NCBI GenBank assembly: GCA_903910245.1
Contig: CAIVYX010000249.1
Location: forward strand, 1 to 9,645
Direction of reading: 5' to 3'
DNA length: 9,645 nt
From: an uncultured Opitutia bacterium
GTDB lineage: Bacteria > Verrucomicrobiota > Verrucomicrobiia > Opitutales > UBA953
The notes under the pieces were generated by a model that did not search any database, was not told the origin of the DNA, and saw only the letters and a list, made by a program, of their open reading frames with translations. Position numbers and translations under genes: made by a program. Shown in pieces: positions 6,915 to 9,645 of this stretch. Within the stretch, counting starts at the first letter, position 1; every line of letters starts with the position of its first letter.

Positions 6915-8399
6915 ATGCCCAGTAAGCTTGCCCTGATTCTGACCCTCCTTTTTCCGCTTCTACCAGGCCTTCACGCCCTTGAAGCCGGCACGGCGGTGGT
7001 CGATGTCACTGACCGGACAATCCCAGTCCATGACACACTCCACGCCAAGGCCCTCGTGCTAAAGGAAGGTGATCGTACCGTCGTGGTCCTGACCATCGAT
7101 GCCGTGGCGCTCGGCGAACTGGGACGGATTAAGTCCGACTTCCTACCGCAACTCCGCGCCCGTCTTTCCCAAGAGCTGGGCTTGGCGCCTGAAAATCTCT
7201 TGGTGAACGCCAGCCACTGCCACGGTGTCCTCCGGACAGACTTCCCGGAACTCTGCTTCCAAGTCATTAAGTCAGCTCAGGCTCGTCTTGTTCCGGTCCG
7301 CGCCGGTGTCGGCAGCGGGCAGGAAAGCGGTATCAGCGAAAACCGCCGCATCCACATGCTCGACGGAAGCGAGGTCGACATGCGCCGCACGTACTCGCTA
7401 CCCAATGATTCCGGAATCGCCAGCGTCGGTGCTATTGACCCACAAATCGGCCTGCTCCGCCTCGATCGCCTCGACGGCAGCAATTTGGCGCTGGTCTACA
7501 ACTTCGCTTGCCACCCGATCATGAATCCGCCGAGCAGCGGTAATTCGGCCGACTTCCCCGGCGTCGCCTCAGCCATCATTGAAGAACAACTCGGCGGCAC
7601 GGCCTTCTTCATCCAAGGGTGTGCCGGCGATATCAATCCCGTCCATTATAAACACGTCACTCAGCCCGCTAACGCCACCCCGCTAGGTAATCAGCTCGCG
7701 ATCAGCGTCCTCCGGGCCGCCCGTAAGGTAACCACCCAGGCAGATAGCCCCCTTCGCTTCGTCCGCCAGAACATGCTCCTACCCCGCGGATCCGACCTGA
7801 CCGCCCGTATCGCCAAGGTGGAAGCGGAACGTCTGCGCCTCACCCAATCGCTCCGGGCTAATAACCTGAACTTCAAGTCTTTCCTCCCGCTCCTGCTGCA
7901 GCAGAAACTCAACCCGGACTACCCTTCACAATCTGCCCAAAGCTACTTGCACGAACGCTCCATCGGTAAAGACGGTCTCTCGAAGTTAGACGCGGACAAT
8001 CGCTTAGCCGTGGAGGCCTATCTCGGCAATCTCGCCATCATGGAGCAGATCACCCGCCTCAATACGAATCTGGGTCTGCTCAAGATGCACCTCGCCCATA
8101 ATCAGAAGGCGATGGAAAAGCCGCTCGACGTCGAGCTCACCGCTCTGCGCGTCGGCGACTTCCGACTGGTGACCTTCCCCGGCGAGCTGACGAGCGAGAT
8201 CGGCATGAACATCAAGAAGGCCGCCGGCCAGCCGGGCACGTTCGTTGCCGGCTACACCAATGGTTATATCTATTACGCCCCCACCGCGAAACAGCGCATG
8301 AACACGGGCTACGCCCAAGAGGACTGCGACTGTCTCATTGCCCCCGAATGGCAAAAGGCTTTTGAGTCCCAGGTCCTCGAGATGCTCAAGGGTCTCTAA
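6915..8399 (+). CDS. Exported neutral/alkaline ceramidase-like protein (N-terminal catalytic-type domain only)
   Basis: The 494-residue product has a signal peptide at about 1-21 (KLALILTLLFPLLPGLHA). It resembles the N-terminal domain of neutral non-lysosomal ceramidases, zinc amidases that cleave ceramide to sphingosine and fatty acid. Candidate zinc ligands match the family pattern: NASHCHG at 98-104 (His101/His103), NFACHP at 196-201 (His200), FPGELTSE at 421-428 (Glu424) and GYTNGYIYY at 446-454 (Tyr451 or Tyr454). The nucleophile motif of characterised ceramidases, GD-x-SPN, reads GDINP (238-242) here, with Asn241 in place of Ser. The C-terminal Ig-like domain of full-length ceramidases (about 650 or more residues) is absent, and residues about 285-400 form a long, charged, probably helical insert. 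It is therefore safer to call it ceramidase-like, with possible activity on another amide or ester. It is first in a plus-strand group, 9 nt before the next gene. Confidence 0.88.
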   Translation: MPSKLALILTLLFPLLPGLHALEAGTAVVDVTDRTIPVHDTLHAKALVLKEGDRTVVVLTIDAVALGELGRIKSDFLPQLRARLSQELGLAPENLLVNASHCHGVLRTDFPELCFQVIKSAQARLVPVRAGVGSGQESGISENRRIHMLDGSEVDMRRTYSLPNDSGIASVGAIDPQIGLLRLDRLDGSNLALVYNFACHPIMNPPSSGNSADFPGVASAIIEEQLGGTAFFIQGCAGDINPVHYKHVTQPANATPLGNQLAISVLRAARKVTTQADSPLRFVRQNMLLPRGSDLTARIAKVEAERLRLTQSLRANNLNFKSFLPLLLQQKLNPDYPSQSAQSYLHERSIGKDGLSKLDADNRLAVEAYLGNLAIMEQITRLNTNLGLLKMHLAHNQKAMEKPLDVELTALRVGDFRLVTFPGELTSEIGMNIKKAAGQPGTFVAGYTNGYIYYAPTAKQRMNTGYAQEDCDCLIAPEWQKAFESQVLEMLKGL

Positions 8400-8408
8400 T
8401 CTTCCTCT

Positions 8409-9290
8409 ATGCGCTCCCTCCTCCCGCTCCTCGCCGCCATCAGCCTCGTTTCCGCGGCCGACGCCCCCACCCCGCTCGCCCCGACCAAGGCCGATGTGCC
8501 CTACGCCGGGACGACGGAGTTACGTCAGACGCTCAACGTCTACGCTCCTGCGACCAAACCCACCAAGCCCGCCCCGGTCATCTTCTGGATCCACGGCGGC
8601 GGATGGCGCGGCGGCGAAAAGACCAGCGTGCAACTGAAGCCGAAGTTCTTCACCGACCTGGGCTATGTCTTCGTTTCGACGAATCATCGCTACGTTTCCG
8701 CGGTCCCGATGAACGAGATCTTCGCCGATGTCGCCAAATCGCTCCGCTGGACGCACGACCACGCGGCCGAATTCGGCGGCGACCCGAACCGTATCGTGAT
8801 CATGGGGCACTCCTCGGGAGCCCAGCTGGCCGCCTACCTGGCCATCGACGAACGTCCGCTGAAGGCCGAAGGGCTTTCGCTCTCGATGTTCAAGGGCTGT
8901 GTCCCGGTCGACGCCGATACGTTCGATGTCCCGGCGGTCATTGAACTGGCTACCGCCAATCGCAAAGCCGCCGGCAAGCCGGAGCCGAAATACGGCCACC
9001 GCGAGATCTTCGGCGGTAAGCCTGAGCTATGGACCGACTACTCCGCGACCACCCACGTCGCGACCGGCAAAGGTATCCCGCCCTTTCTCATTCTCTACGA
9101 CGCGGCCGCCGCCCTGACGCCCGACCAGGCCAAGCGCCTCGAGCGCGCGCTCACCTCGAAAGGTATCCAGGCCAAAGCTTTCGGCGCCGCCGACACCAAC
9201 CACGGCAAGATCAACTCCGACCTCGGCCTACCGAACGACCCCTCGACCACCGAGGTCCTATCGTTCCTGAAGACGGTGCTGGCAAAATAA
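8409..9290 (+). CDS. Exported alpha/beta hydrolase (esterase/BD-FAE-like)
   Basis: The 293-residue protein has a signal peptide at about 1-16 (MRSLLPLLAAISLVSA-AD). Residues about 35-290 are an alpha/beta hydrolase of the esterase/lipase superfamily: the strand VIFWIHGGGW (57-66) provides the oxyanion HGGG, GHSSG at 133-137 is the nucleophile elbow (Ser135), and DTNHGKIN at 262-269 gives the catalytic His265. The usual acid, expected in the segment LILYDAAAALTPDQ (227-240), is not where family members commonly carry it; Asp231 or Asp239 might substitute. Substrate unknown, most likely an ester, perhaps an acyl or aryl decoration on a carbohydrate. The start codon follows the ceramidase-like stop by 9 nt, which suggests one transcript. 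CTTCCTCT immediately precedes the ATG and there is no Shine-Dalgarno at normal spacing (AAGGG at 8388-8392 is 16 nt away). Confidence 0.9.
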   Translation: MRSLLPLLAAISLVSAADAPTPLAPTKADVPYAGTTELRQTLNVYAPATKPTKPAPVIFWIHGGGWRGGEKTSVQLKPKFFTDLGYVFVSTNHRYVSAVPMNEIFADVAKSLRWTHDHAAEFGGDPNRIVIMGHSSGAQLAAYLAIDERPLKAEGLSLSMFKGCVPVDADTFDVPAVIELATANRKAAGKPEPKYGHREIFGGKPELWTDYSATTHVATGKGIPPFLILYDAAAALTPDQAKRLERALTSKGIQAKAFGAADTNHGKINSDLGLPNDPSTTEVLSFLKTVLAK

Positions 9291-9295
9291 GCCGG

Positions 9296-9313
9296 AGGCG
9301 GCCATTTCCGCCT
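9296..9313 (+). repeat. Six-bp inverted repeat (hairpin) just before the flavoprotein start
   Basis: AGGCGG (9296-9301) pairs perfectly with CCGCCT (9308-9313) across the loop CCATTT. The hairpin ends one base before the ATG at 9315 and takes up three bases of the only purine-rich GGAGG (9294-9298) in the gap. No T-run follows, so it is not an intrinsic terminator. It might influence translation initiation, or simply be a chance repeat in G+C-rich DNA. Confidence 0.5.
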
Positions 9314-9314
9314 G

Positions 9315-9645
9315 ATGCCTGAACGACGCCGCATCGCCGTCCTCGGCGGAGGAGCCGCCGGCTTCTTCGCGGCCATCACGTGTGCGGAGGCCCTCGGCAA
9401 GCCGGGCTCAGTCACCCTTTTCGAAGCCACCCCTCACCTGCTCGCCAAAGTCCGCATCTCCGGCGGCGGTCGTTGCAACGTCACCCACTCCTGCTTCGAG
9501 CCGGCCGAACTGGTGAAGAAATACCCGCGCGGTGGACGCGAACTCCTCGGGGCCTTCCATCGCTTCCAACCTCGCGACACGATTGAATGGTTCGCCTCCC
9601 GCGGCGTGGCCACGAAAACCGAGGAAGATGGGCGTATGTTCCCAG
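9315..9645 (+). CDS. HI0933/BaiN-like FAD-dependent oxidoreductase, 5' part (truncated by window edge)
   Basis: The first 110 codons are visible and the frame is open to the window end. The product starts [20 protein letters not shown], a dinucleotide-binding Rossmann motif (GGGAAG at 11-16), with the end of beta2 at VTLFEA (33-38) giving the ribose-binding Glu37. [14 protein letters not shown] (45-58) is the diagnostic signature of the HI0933-like flavoproteins (YhiN/BaiN group; usually K-x-x-x-SGGGRCN-x-T). Family members are about 400 residues long, so roughly a quarter is seen. They are cytoplasmic; one studied relative is BaiN of bile-acid metabolism, but most have no known substrate. 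No signal peptide is present, unlike all the other genes here, so it may merely be co-transcribed with the hydrolase 24 nt upstream rather than part of the same pathway. Confidence 0.9.
   Translation, partial: MPERRRIAVLGGGAAGFFAAITCAEALGKPGSVTLFEATPHLLAKVRISGGGRCNVTHSCFEPAELVKKYPRGGRELLGAFHRFQPRDTIEWFASRGVATKTEEDGRMFP

Noticed and set aside
9296..9320. Intrinsic terminator after the alpha/beta hydrolase
   Set aside because: The inverted repeat has no following T-run and sits directly before the next start codon.

Overview
This is a G+C-rich, densely coded bacterial window. It carries mostly predicted secreted or periplasmic hydrolases, a Tat-exported Gfo/Idh/MocA oxidoreductase and a two-propeller sialidase-like/FG-GAP protein. 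This gene mix, the short Ala-rich signal peptides and the lack of Shine-Dalgarno sequences at normal spacing best suit Verrucomicrobiota (possibly an Opitutales relative). Planctomycetota are a weaker alternative. The assignment is an inference from gene content, because no rRNA or tRNA is present.

Layout. Positions 1-108 look like a divergent intergenic region, with a possible minus-strand gene start at the left edge and a four-unit heptad repeat (ATACTC every 7 nt) that ends exactly at the next start codon. At 109-1320 (+) lies an exported serine hydrolase of the class C beta-lactamase fold. It converges, with only 3 bp between stops, on a minus-strand operon that reads 6769 to 1324. That operon holds a sialidase-like plus FG-GAP double-propeller protein (broken by an apparent 1-nt deletion near 4140), a Gfo/Idh/MocA oxidoreductase, and a fusion of a class I amidotransferase-like (BPL_N) domain to a Cys/His papain-like domain. 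Gaps within the operon are 1 and 4 nt.

A 145-bp divergent intergenic region (6770-6914), locally A+T-rich, separates this operon from a plus-strand group: a neutral-ceramidase-like protein (6915-8399), an alpha/beta hydrolase (8409-9290), and the N-terminal third or so of an HI0933/BaiN-type flavoprotein that runs off the right edge (9315-9645).

How the genes may work together. All six genes with a visible complete N-terminus, apart from the flavoprotein, begin with an export signal, so the region reads as an extracytoplasmic degradation locus. The enzymes could act on glycoconjugates, lipids or amide-linked substrates. However, key catalytic residues of the namesake enzymes (sialidase Arg motif, ceramidase Ser, hydrolase acid) are not evident, so exact substrates should not be assumed. 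I found no CRISPR array, transposase, tRNA, rRNA or phage gene.
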